Shown one piece after another: positions 7,832 through 14,222 of a stretch of 14,931 nt of DNA; the stretch's first letter is position 1; every line of letters starts with the position of its first letter. The notes under the pieces are model-generated. The model had not been told where the DNA came from. It saw nothing but the letters and a program-made list of their open reading frames with translations, and searched no databases. This DNA is from Gammaproteobacteria bacterium (GTDB lineage: Bacteria; Pseudomonadota; Gammaproteobacteria; GRL18), in assembly GCA_023144715.1 (NCBI GenBank), contig JAGLFC010000021.1:1-14931 (forward strand), in the 5' to 3' direction. The position numbers were made by a program, and so were the translations under genes.

Positions 7832-8597
7832 ATGAACGTTCTTCATCACGAAGTGTAAGTATTTCACAGCCATCCGCTGTGACCAGTAAAGTATGTTCCC
7901 ATTGAGCGGATAAACTACGATCTTTTGTCACGACCGTCCATTTATCGGGTAATACACGAATATGGCGTTTGCCTGCATTGATCATGGGTTCAATAGTAAA
8001 CGTCATCCCTTCTTGCAACTGTTCTTTTGTACCTGGATTACCATAGTGTACGACTTGAGGAGCTTCATGAAATTGTAAGCCAATACCGTGACCACAATAT
8101 TCTTTTACAACAGAAAAATTATTTTTTTCAGCATGTTGGGTAATAGCATAACCAATATCACCTAAATAAGTACCGGGCTTGACCAAATCAATACCAATAA
8201 AGAGGCATTCTTGGCTGATTCGAGAAAGACGTTGAGCAAGCACTGAAGGTTTTCCTAAAAAAAACATTTTGCTGGTATCACCATGATAACCATCCTTAAT
8301 GACAGTAATATCAATATTGATAATATCTGTACTTTTCAGTGTTTTATCACTTGGAATTCCATGACAAATTTGATTATTGACAGAGGTGCAAATAGATTTT
8401 GGAAAACCATGATAGTTAAGTGGGGCAGGAATAGTGTTTTGTTCATTGACCATATAATCATGACAGATAGTATTTAGCTCATCTGTCGTAATACCTACTT
8501 TTACATAAGGTTCTATCATTTCTAATACTTCAGCTGCGAGTTGACCTGCAATACGCATTTTTTCAATTTCTTCTGGTGTTTTTATAGTAATACTCAT
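7830..8597 (-). CDS. map: Methionine aminopeptidase, type I
   Basis: Removes the initiator methionine from nascent proteins in the cytoplasm, using a dinuclear metal centre. All five metal ligands are in place: Asp96 and Asp107 (IDITVIKDGYHGDTS), His170 (CGHGIG), Glu203 (TIEPM) and Glu234 (WEHT). The substrate-contacting His79 (CHGIP) is present too. At 255 residues with no N-terminal zinc-finger extension it is a type Ia enzyme like that of E. coli (264). It is nine bases upstream of glnD on the same strand, the usual gammaproteobacterial pairing. Often rpsB sits divergently on the other side; here a rhodanese gene does instead. A perfect TATAAT lies about 50 bases upstream of the ATG. Confidence 0.97.
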   Translation of the reverse strand: MSITIKTPEEIEKMRIAGQLAAEVLEMIEPYVKVGITTDELNTICHDYMVNEQNTIPAPLNYHGFPKSICTSVNNQICHGIPSDKTLKSTDIINIDITVIKDGYHGDTSKMFFLGKPSVLAQRLSRISQECLFIGIDLVKPGTYLGDIGYAITQHAEKNNFSVVKEYCGHGIGLQFHEAPQVVHYGNPGTKEQLQEGMTFTIEPMINAGKRHIRVLPDKWTVVTKDRSLSAQWEHTLLVTADGCEILTLRDEERS

Positions 8598-8646
8598 AAT
8601 ATGATCACTTCTTTGTTATAGCTGAAATAAAAGTTAACGATTTTCT

Positions 8647-8652
8647 ATTATA
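8647..8652 (-). promoter_or_regulatory. Probable -10 element of the map-glnD promoter
   Basis: The minus strand carries a perfect TATAAT, giving a predicted start near 8640 and a leader of about 43 bases. No good -35 hexamer is found at 16-18 bases; the nearest, TTAATT, matches three of six at 15 bases, so the promoter may be weak or activator-assisted. Confidence 0.45.
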
Positions 8653-8701
8653 CCTTTTTCAATAAATAATTAACCTGATAAATTTAATTGTGCCAATATA
8701 T

Positions 8702-8730
8702 TTGACCAATTTCCATTTTTATACTATTAG
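8702..8730 (+). promoter_or_regulatory. Probable sigma-70 promoter of the rhodanese gene
   Basis: TTGACC (8702-8707, five of six) is followed after 17 bases by TATTAG (8725-8730, four of six). The predicted start near 8737 leaves a leader of about 22 bases before the ATG at 8759, which agrees with choosing the internal ATG rather than one at 8690 that would lie upstream of this promoter. Confidence 0.42.
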
Positions 8731-8749
8731 TTATAAGAATAGCAATTTC

Positions 8750-8754
8750 GGAGG
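8750..8754 (+). promoter_or_regulatory. Shine-Dalgarno deciding the start of the rhodanese gene
   Basis: GGAGG with four bases before the ATG at 8759 is the strongest ribosome-binding site in the window. It supports the start 23 codons inside the longest open frame, and the resulting N-terminus becomes a clean signal peptide. Confidence 0.8.
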
Positions 8755-8758
8755 AAAC

Positions 8759-9649
8759 ATGAATCCAATACTAAGGATCTTACTTACTTTCTTGTTAATA
8801 TCAGGAATTATTAATGTCAATGCGACAGAAACAGCAGTAAACCATGAAGAAATATCAAAAACGATTGAAAATCTCTATCCCAATCGTAAGTTTTATCCTC
8901 AATTGACTTATATTTCCACGGAACAGATGGCAGATGCGGTCAGATTAAATCAATATAATGTGATTGATGCCAGACCCAAACTAGGCTATCAAACATTACA
9001 TATTAAAAAAGCTTATAATTTTTCTGCAAAAGATAAACAGTTTAATAAAAAAATCATAGATATTACACATACCAATAAAAAACCAATTGTATTTTATTGT
9101 GGTGGTTTAGCCTGTTTAAAAAGTTATAAAGCCAGTTTAAAAGCCATTAAATTATTACGCAGTCAAAATATCACACAGGATATTTTAACCTATGATTCAG
9201 GTATCAGTGCCTTTGCTTACGCCAATCCTGAACTTGTATTAAAGCATGGTCAAAAAGTATCTATAGAAAATCCTCTACTGGATATGAAAAAACTAAAAAA
9301 ACATGCCAAAAGTGCGATGGCGTTTACTCAATTAATTAATAATGATAAAAATAAAAACTATGCTATTTTAGATGTCAGAGAAGCTCAACAAAGAATGTTA
9401 CGCAAGTTATTTATATTTAAGCAAGAGAAAAAAATAACGGTGTTTGAACCTGAAAAATTAATTGCCTATTTTAATAAGCTCAAGCAATCTGGTCAAACCT
9501 TAATGGTATACGGTTCTGTAGAAAAGCAGATAGAATCATTATACCCCCTTATTATAACAGCAGGGATAATGCGCTGGTTTTATCTTGAAGGCGGTGAAGT
9601 GGCTTATAGTAATTATATGATCAATAAACATGTTAATACTGAAGGCTAA
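8759..9649 (+). CDS. Exported tandem rhodanese-domain protein
   Basis: From the ATG at 8759 the protein has 296 residues. It opens with a signal peptide (basic Arg6, hydrophobic core about 7-19, likely cut after VNA at residue 22), so it should act in the periplasm. The first rhodanese domain spans about 52-165, with IDARP (69-73) and an active-site loop beginning at Cys114 (FYCGGLACL), a second Cys at 119. The second domain, about 185-285, has LDVRE (204-208) but Ser253 in place of the catalytic Cys (VYGSVEK), so it looks non-catalytic. Rhodaneses carry persulfide sulfur; substrate and acceptor are unknown. It stands alone on the plus strand between two minus-strand groups, and its last 17 bases overlap the end of the convergent membrane protein gene. 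Confidence 0.82.
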   Translation: MNPILRILLTFLLISGIINVNATETAVNHEEISKTIENLYPNRKFYPQLTYISTEQMADAVRLNQYNVIDARPKLGYQTLHIKKAYNFSAKDKQFNKKIIDITHTNKKPIVFYCGGLACLKSYKASLKAIKLLRSQNITQDILTYDSGISAFAYANPELVLKHGQKVSIENPLLDMKKLKKHAKSAMAFTQLINNDKNKNYAILDVREAQQRMLRKLFIFKQEKKITVFEPEKLIAYFNKLKQSGQTLMVYGSVEKQIESLYPLIITAGIMRWFYLEGGEVAYSNYMINKHVNTEG

Positions 9650-10175
9650 GCACACCTATTTGGCTTAAAATCAGGCTAAAAAATATAATATTGATCATAC
9701 GAGCAAAAGGTTTAGTGTGTTTATCTGCCCAAAAATAAGCACTCCAAAGCGGTTTAAAAGCAAACAAAAGTAAACTAAAATGAATAAAAATAGCCACTGC
9801 CATTAATTTTGCACTGGTCACACTCGCGATGTAAAATAAAATGGAATTATAAGTGGCTAAAAAGAAAAAAGCACCAAAATAAGGATATTCTATATCGCCA
9901 CAATTGAATTTTTTTGGATAAATTGACATGCTCAAAGCAAAAAATGTAAAACTGAAGACCCCAAATACTAAACCATAAGCCATCACTTTATTACTACTGA
10001 TAATCAATGATGAGTCATTCAATAGATGATTGTTTAATAACAACCAAAAAATTGCCAAAAAAATACACTGTATAACAGCACCTAAACCTAATAAATAAAG
10101 AGGATGTGTCCTTAATTCATACCATAGTTTAGATTCATCAGTATTATCTTTTCCATACGGAATGGCAAGACACAT
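9633..10175 (-). CDS. Small multi-pass membrane protein, NnrS-like N-terminal half
   Basis: The 180-residue protein has five likely membrane segments, near residues 26-47, 64-85, 99-118, 122-141 and 158-177. The string RTHPLYLLGLG at the start and the segment AYGLVFGVFSFTFF followed by IYPKKF resemble the first part of NnrS haem-copper proteins (about 390 residues), which accompany nitric-oxide stress and denitrification genes. The His-rich WHAHE-type motif of NnrS is not present here (VMAY instead), so metal binding is doubtful. The length is about half that of the family; the stop falls inside the convergent rhodanese gene, so either a short variant or a truncated gene is possible. The assignment is tentative; 'conserved membrane protein of unknown function' is the safe reading. 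Confidence 0.6.
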   Translation of the reverse strand: MCLAIPYGKDNTDESKLWYELRTHPLYLLGLGAVIQCIFLAIFWLLLNNHLLNDSSLIISSNKVMAYGLVFGVFSFTFFALSMSIYPKKFNCGDIEYPYFGAFFFLATYNSILFYIASVTSAKLMAVAIFIHFSLLLFAFKPLWSAYFWADKHTKPFARMINIIFFSLILSQIGVLSLQY

Positions 10176-10217
10176 GTTACACCCTCTTATTTTTACAAAA
10201 TAATCATTAAGTATTTT

Positions 10218-10223
10218 ATTATA
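10218..10223 (-). promoter_or_regulatory. Probable -10 element of the membrane protein gene
   Basis: A perfect TATAAT on the minus strand predicts a start near 10211, about 35 bases before the ATG at 10175. No consensus -35 hexamer is present at 16-18 bases, and the dyad at 10245-10258 sits over that position. Confidence 0.42.
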
Positions 10224-10244
10224 CTAAAAGTGAAACATTAAACA

Positions 10245-10258
10245 GTAACTCAAGTTAC
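10245..10258 (-). repeat. Dyad GTAACT-N2-AGTTAC near -40 of the membrane protein promoter
   Basis: A perfect 6-bp inverted repeat with a two-base centre, too tight for a stable hairpin but well suited to a dimeric DNA-binding protein. Its centre is at about -40.5 from the start predicted by the TATAAT at 10218-10223, which also lacks a good -35. Operator role is inference. Confidence 0.35.
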
Positions 10259-10272
10259 ATTTTAATGGGGTA

Positions 10273-10746
10273 TTAATAAAATTCCTGAGCGGCTTTCATC
10301 CTGCGATAAATTTTAGTACGTTTATTAATGCTCAAAGCTTCTACAATACGTTGTATAGCTTGTGCATAAGCCTCATCAAAACCATAGAGATCAATACTAA
10401 TACTGCCCCAAGAAATATTGCCATTAGGCAAACGAATACGTAATTTAAAAATATCACCCGTCTGGGTTTCACTTCTTTTATGTGGGTGTGTCAAACCAAT
10501 AATACGTCCATTTTGATGAAATTTTACTGGATTAGCACTCTCCATTTCTTGCTGATATTCAGTTTGATAATTCAGTAATTCTTTATCTCTGGCTTTGGCT
10601 ATTGAACGAATTTCACGTTCACGTTTTTTTGTGACAGGTTTGCCATTAACCGTTAGATAATACACTTCATCATAAATTTCATCACCAATTTTACGATAGA
10701 CTCTAAGACGATGCCCGTAGTGAGCATTATTTTCTGATACACCCAT
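10273..10746 (-). CDS. Unknown protein with two AP2-like repeats
   Basis: I do not recognise a characterised homologue for this 157-residue soluble protein. It seems to hold two related units: residues about 2-60, beginning GVS and containing HRLRVYRKIG, and about 82-140, beginning IGLTH and containing FKLRIRLPNG. Each has basic beta-strand sequence followed by a helix, which recalls AP2-type or integrase-arm DNA-binding domains. The C-terminus is basic (KRTKIYRRMK). DNA or RNA binding is thus plausible but unproved. It lies 97 bases upstream of the membrane protein gene on the same strand, and its own upstream region holds an FNR-like box at 10817-10830. Short for a transcription factor with an effector domain; it could be a nucleoid- or nucleic-acid-associated accessory protein. 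Confidence 0.6.
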   Translation of the reverse strand: MGVSENNAHYGHRLRVYRKIGDEIYDEVYYLTVNGKPVTKKREREIRSIAKARDKELLNYQTEYQQEMESANPVKFHQNGRIIGLTHPHKRSETQTGDIFKLRIRLPNGNISWGSISIDLYGFDEAYAQAIQRIVEALSINKRTKIYRRMKAAQEFY

Positions 10747-10788
10747 TTTTCACCCAATGTTTTTAAAATATTTTGCGATAACAGCACA

Positions 10789-10830
10789 ATATTAAAGGGG
10801 TATTTAAAATGAAAAAATGATCTCGATCAG
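10789..10830 (-). promoter_or_regulatory. Candidate FNR/Anr-type activated promoter
   Basis: On the minus strand a box with half-sites TGAT and ATCA separated by four bases (10817-10830) matches the FNR consensus TTGAT-N4-ATCAA at eight of ten positions. TAATAT (10789-10794, four of six) predicts a start near 10782. The box centre then falls at -41.5, the class II activator position, and there is no good -35. It would serve the AP2-like gene and possibly the membrane protein gene. Confidence 0.35.
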
Positions 10831-10833
10831 ATA

Positions 10834-10873
10834 TAATAGAATTAATTAAGAATATTATAAATTAATTCTATTA
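10834..10873. repeat. 14-bp perfect inverted repeat at the end of moaA
   Basis: TAATAGAATTAATT at 10834-10847 and its exact reverse complement at 10860-10873 are separated by 12 bases. On the minus strand the moaA stop codon (10871-10873) is in the first arm. Only two of 28 arm bases are C or G, so as RNA the hairpin would be long but weak. There is no adjoining U-run after a GC stem, so it is not a classical intrinsic terminator; it may act as an mRNA 3' end structure or protein site. Confidence 0.6.
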
Positions 10874-11848
10874 GCCTCCCGTCATCGACATAAAACGAAC
10901 GATTTTTTCTGGTTTTTCATTAAATTCATGCTTGAGTGGTTTTAAGTTAATCGCATCACGAATCACTTGGTCTAGATCATCATCACTGATATTATTACGT
11001 AATAAAGGACGTAATTCATAGCTATATTCATCGCCCAAACACATATATAATATCCCTGTTGCCGAAAGACGCACACGATTACACGTATCACAAAAATGCT
11101 GTGAAATAGGCGTGATAAAACCAATTTTTAAATCAGTACCTACCACTTGCACATAACGTGCCGGCCCTGCACCTGCCATAACGGCAGGTATCAGCTCATA
11201 TTTTTTTTCTAAACGCTGCTCTATTTTATTTAAATCAATATAATAATCAACTGCATCACGTCCTGTATCACCCATTGGCATGGTTTCAATAAAACGTAAG
11301 GTAAATTCATGTGCCTGACAAAAATCAACCATTGCTTCTACATCATCATCATTAACCCCCTTCATAATCACCATATTGATTTTTATAGGGTGTAAGCCAA
11401 CGGCTTTTGCTGCTAATAAACCTTCAATGACTTTATCCAATTTACCTTGAGTAATTTTTTTAAATTTAATAGGATCAACCGTATCAAGGCTCACATTAAT
11501 GCGTGAAATACCTGCATTATGCAAACTACTCGCATGTTTTGCCAACTGCATCGCATTGGTACTCAATGAGAGATCTTTTAATCCAGGTAAGGCCGCGAGA
11601 CGTTTGGCTAAAATAGGCAAATCTTTACGCACCAAAGGTTCACCTCCTGTTAAACGTACCGAAGTGACCCCTAAACGAGTAAATGAAGCAATCACACGCT
11701 CTATTTCATCAAAACTAAGCCATTCCTCAGGCTCTTCATAATCAGAAAATCCCTCAGGCATACAATAAAAACAGCGCAGATCACAACGATCAGTAACAGA
11801 AAGACGTAAATATTTAATGGTTCGATTGTATTGGTCAATTAAGCTCAT
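10871..11848 (-). CDS. moaA: GTP 3',8-cyclase MoaA, molybdenum cofactor biosynthesis
   Basis: MoaA carries out the first step of molybdopterin synthesis, the radical-SAM rearrangement of GTP to 3',8-cyclo-GTP, completed to cPMP by MoaC. The SAM-binding cluster motif CDLRCFYC gives Cys22, Cys26 and Cys29; GGEP is at 68-71. The C-terminal cluster is held by Cys253, Cys256 (FCDTCNRVRL) and Cys270. The protein ends in the Gly-Gly tail (SMTGG) that inserts into the active site. At 325 residues it is full length (E. coli 329). No other moa or moe gene is adjacent, so the operon found in enteric bacteria is dispersed here. A GAGG lies 11 bases before the ATG, which is a rather long spacing. Confidence 0.97.
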   Translation of the reverse strand: MSLIDQYNRTIKYLRLSVTDRCDLRCFYCMPEGFSDYEEPEEWLSFDEIERVIASFTRLGVTSVRLTGGEPLVRKDLPILAKRLAALPGLKDLSLSTNAMQLAKHASSLHNAGISRINVSLDTVDPIKFKKITQGKLDKVIEGLLAAKAVGLHPIKINMVIMKGVNDDDVEAMVDFCQAHEFTLRFIETMPMGDTGRDAVDYYIDLNKIEQRLEKKYELIPAVMAGAGPARYVQVVGTDLKIGFITPISQHFCDTCNRVRLSATGILYMCLGDEYSYELRPLLRNNISDDDLDQVIRDAINLKPLKHEFNEKPEKIVRFMSMTGG

Positions 11849-11887
11849 ACTTCATTAAACCTCATCATTAGTGAAAAACAATATCAG

Positions 11888-11893
11888 ATAATA
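11888..11893 (-). promoter_or_regulatory. Possible -10 element of moaA
   Basis: TATTAT on the minus strand (five of six) lies about 40 bases upstream of the moaA ATG. No convincing -35 is seen. The 119-base gap between moaA and the upstream gene makes a separate promoter likely, but this assignment is weak. I see no GC-rich structure like a Moco riboswitch. Confidence 0.28.
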
Positions 11894-11951
11894 CTAAACT
11901 GCTTAAAAAATAAACAGTGTTTTAAAAAAATAGCCTAATCTAATACACTCT

Positions 11952-11964
11952 TATTGACTCAATA
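11952..11964. repeat. Palindrome TATTGA-C-TCAATA after the four-gene cluster
   Basis: A perfect 13-base palindrome begins four bases past the stop codon of the 12567-11968 gene. With a one-base centre it cannot fold tightly as RNA, so a DNA site or chance in AT-rich sequence is likelier than a terminator. Confidence 0.35.
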
Positions 11965-11967
11965 GAA

Positions 11968-12567
11968 TTAAAGTGACACATTTTCAACCGCTTCAACCCA
12001 CATTAATTCACACGCACCACCCCCTGTATCACGACGTGATAATGATGATTCCCAATGCCAACCATCAGCACGTTTTAGATTGACTAAATAACCCTTGAGA
12101 CGAATCAATTGACCTTCCTTGATGGCATTAATTTGTTGAGTAATGGTCTCATTACTGGGAATAATGTGCATATTAGTACTGTGTTGTTCAATTTCTTTAC
12201 GTGGAATTGGAAATTCATCAACACGCCAGAAAAAAAAGCGATGTCTTTGTGAAATATCAATATCCTTTAATATCGTTTCATCAGACATTCTGCCCCAACC
12301 TAGGGCTAAATCAACGGGTGCTATATGGCTTCCAGCATCAAAATAATACTGTTTTTTTGCCAATACTTTTGCCTCAATAACAAAACTTGCCTGAGGCTTA
12401 ACTTCTATATCATTATAATAAAAAGGAGCAGTATCCGTACTTTTTTGTAAGGGTTCATTGGGAGCAATAACACCAGCCCCATAAGTCACAGTCGAAAATG
12501 GATTATTAAAGATGACACCACCGATAATAAGAATAAGGCTAATAATACCTAATTTATTGAGATTCAT
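11968..12567 (-). CDS. Conserved membrane-anchored periplasmic protein of unknown function
   Basis: The 199-residue protein starts with one hydrophobic helix (residues about 6-21) with no clear cleavage site, so the rest is likely held on the periplasmic side of the inner membrane. It looks conserved rather than random: LALGWGRMSD (88-97), RFFFWR (110-115), a stretch NMHIIPSN (132-139), IRLKGYLV (155-162) and RDTGGGACE (179-187) read like family motifs. The segment from about 145 resembles a small beta-barrel (KEGQLIRLKGYLV), and one Cys occurs in the last motif. I cannot name a function. The gene overlaps the SDR gene by 14 bases and has AAAGG eight bases before the ATG, so it is the last gene of this cluster. 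Confidence 0.75.
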   Translation of the reverse strand: MNLNKLGIISLILIIGGVIFNNPFSTVTYGAGVIAPNEPLQKSTDTAPFYYNDIEVKPQASFVIEAKVLAKKQYYFDAGSHIAPVDLALGWGRMSDETILKDIDISQRHRFFFWRVDEFPIPRKEIEQHSTNMHIIPSNETITQQINAIKEGQLIRLKGYLVNLKRADGWHWESSLSRRDTGGGACELMWVEAVENVSL

Positions 12568-13462
12568 TCGCCAAACCTTTATCTAAATTAGGATATTTTA
12601 ATAACAATTTAAACTGTGATAATAATTTTGCATTATCAATACGTCGTGACTCATTCATATAAGACAACATACCTGCTGATAATTGGGTATGTGCTTGCTG
12701 TAAGCTAATTTGAGGCGGTGCGGGTAAATTAACGGCTTGAGCGACTTTATTAAAATAATCACACATTGTGGTGGGGTGACCATCAGAACAATTAAATATA
12801 CCTGTTATAACATCAGAAAAACCTGCTTTAATACAAATTTCTAATAAATCTTCAACATGAATACGATTGCTAAAAGGGGAATCTTCTGCTCTGACAATGG
12901 GAGTTTTTTCTTTAATGCGTTTTAAGGGCAGTTTACCTGCTCCATATAAACCCGATACTCGTAATATGACTAAAGGAATTGTCAATTGTTGGCAATAATG
13001 TTGAAACTGCTGTTCAGCATCCACTCGCCTATAAGCACGATCCACATTTGGCTGTAAGGGATGATCTTCATTGACCCATTGACCATGACAATTTCCATAA
13101 ACACCTGTCGTGCTGATCAGTACTACTTTAGAAATTGATACGTTCATCAGTTGTAACATCTGTAAAAAATGAGTCACACGTATATCTTTTTGCCCTTGAC
13201 GAGGTGGGGGTACAAAATAATAAAGAATAGAGTTTTGCATAGCACGTTTTATAATAGGGTATTTAGAGACTCTATTATCAGGTTTATCTAAGTCATAGCA
13301 GATACTGGACACGCCTAATTCCAAACATTTTTGATCACTTTTTTTTGAATGAACAACCGCTTGAATTTGATCTGCCTTGAGTAAATTTTTGGCTAATAAT
13401 AATGGGATAAGTTTTTTCCCTAAATAACCACAACCCATAATTGTCACTGATTTTTTTTGCAT
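12554..13462 (-). CDS. Atypical extended SDR / NAD(P)-binding protein, YeeZ-like
   Basis: The ATG at 13462 is chosen because AGGA stands six bases before it and the Rossmann motif follows at once; an upstream ATG at 13519 would add 19 residues that precede the fold and overlap the next gene. From here it has 302 residues. GCGYLG at 10-15 binds NAD(P); STTGVYG (117-123) and VSGLYG (169-174) are typical of nucleotide-sugar epimerase-like extended SDR proteins. The catalytic YxxxK is not intact: the corresponding AYRRVDAE has Tyr144 but Val in place of Lys. The same change occurs, as I recall, in the YeeZ group of unknown substrate. It may bind a dinucleotide without usual SDR catalysis. It overlaps the next gene by 14 bases. 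Confidence 0.85.
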   Translation of the reverse strand: MQKKSVTIMGCGYLGKKLIPLLLAKNLLKADQIQAVVHSKKSDQKCLELGVSSICYDLDKPDNRVSKYPIIKRAMQNSILYYFVPPPRQGQKDIRVTHFLQMLQLMNVSISKVVLISTTGVYGNCHGQWVNEDHPLQPNVDRAYRRVDAEQQFQHYCQQLTIPLVILRVSGLYGAGKLPLKRIKEKTPIVRAEDSPFSNRIHVEDLLEICIKAGFSDVITGIFNCSDGHPTTMCDYFNKVAQAVNLPAPPQISLQQAHTQLSAGMLSYMNESRRIDNAKLLSQFKLLLKYPNLDKGLANESQ

Positions 13463-13468
13463 CACATT

Positions 13469-13472
13469 TCCT
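13469..13472 (-). promoter_or_regulatory. Shine-Dalgarno deciding the SDR start
   Basis: AGGA on the minus strand with six bases of spacing before the ATG at 13462. No comparable site precedes the ATG at 13519. Confidence 0.65.
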
Positions 13473-13493
13473 ATTAAATTGCATTTTTTTAAA

Positions 13494-14222
13494 CTAATGC
13501 TTCCACCCTGCTCGTGCAATCGACCAAATATCTACTTTTTTAACCCCCTGATGCTTCAATACTTTTGCAACTTCGTTAACGGTACTGCCTGTGGTCATCA
13601 CATCATCAATTAATGCAATATGAGTATAATTAATTTCTTTTTTTATTATAAACGCATTTTTAATATTCTGTTGTCTTTTTAAAGCACTCATTTCTGCTTG
13701 TAACTGTGTATAACGAGAACGAATGAGGGAAGAATAATCCAAAGGTAATTGATAATAAGATGAAAAAACACGTGCCAATTCTAATGCCTGATTATAACCA
13801 CGCTGTTTAAGACGCTGATGGTGCATGGGAACAGGAATAATGATTTGTGGTAATTGAAAAGTATTCATCTTTTGGGTTTGTACAATAAAAAGTGTTGCTA
13901 ATAAATCAGCATAATGAATTTTTTGATGATATTTTAACTGTTTAATCAGATACGCCATATCCTCTGTATAACCAAAAGGACTCACAACTTGATTATAATA
14001 ATAGTGATGACTGAGGCAATTACCACAGATAGGAATCATTGAACCTAAATCAGGTTCTAAAGGTAAGGCACAACGTTGACAACAGTAATTGTTTAAGCTT
14101 AAATCATCTATACATGCGTCACATAAATCCAATGAATTTTGTGTTTTTTGTAAACAAAAAAGACAATGTCTTGGAATAATATTAGAGATATTAAATTTTT
14201 TGTGCCACCAGCATTGCTTCAT
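13494..14222 (-). CDS. comF: ComF/GntX-type phosphoribosyltransferase-like protein
   Basis: The 242-residue protein has an N-terminal zinc-ribbon region with Cys pairs at 20/23, 34/37, 48/51 and 66/69. A C-terminal phosphoribosyltransferase fold follows: PVPMHHQRLKQRGYNQ (130-145) is the ComF family signature and ALIDDVMTTGST (203-214) the PRPP-binding loop. In naturally competent bacteria ComF is needed for DNA uptake and processing of incoming single strands; in E. coli the relative GntX has a role in carbon-source utilisation. The reaction is not defined. The ATG at 14222 is preferred over a TTG at 14240 because AAGGA is seven bases upstream of it. It overlaps the methyltransferase gene by 32 bases, so translation is probably coupled. 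Confidence 0.9.
   Translation of the reverse strand: MKQCWWHKKFNISNIIPRHCLFCLQKTQNSLDLCDACIDDLSLNNYCCQRCALPLEPDLGSMIPICGNCLSHHYYYNQVVSPFGYTEDMAYLIKQLKYHQKIHYADLLATLFIVQTQKMNTFQLPQIIIPVPMHHQRLKQRGYNQALELARVFSSYYQLPLDYSSLIRSRYTQLQAEMSALKRQQNIKNAFIIKKEINYTHIALIDDVMTTGSTVNEVAKVLKHQGVKKVDIWSIARAGWKH

Noticed and set aside
8690..8758. N-terminal extension of the rhodanese protein from an ATG at 8690.
   Set aside because: It has no ribosome-binding site, would bury the signal peptide and precedes the probable promoter; GGAGG marks the ATG at 8759.
10131..10175. The N-terminus MCLAIP resembles the start of HypC hydrogenase chaperones.
   Set aside because: The rest is a five-segment membrane protein with no further HypC likeness; HypC is a soluble protein of about 80-90 residues.
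10871..11848. A wider molybdenum-cofactor operon around moaA.
   Set aside because: Neighbouring genes match no moa, mob or moe protein; moaA appears alone.
11849..11967. Possible molybdenum-cofactor riboswitch upstream of moaA.
   Set aside because: The gap is AT-rich with no GC-paired multi-stem structure; only a weak -10 and a short palindrome are visible.
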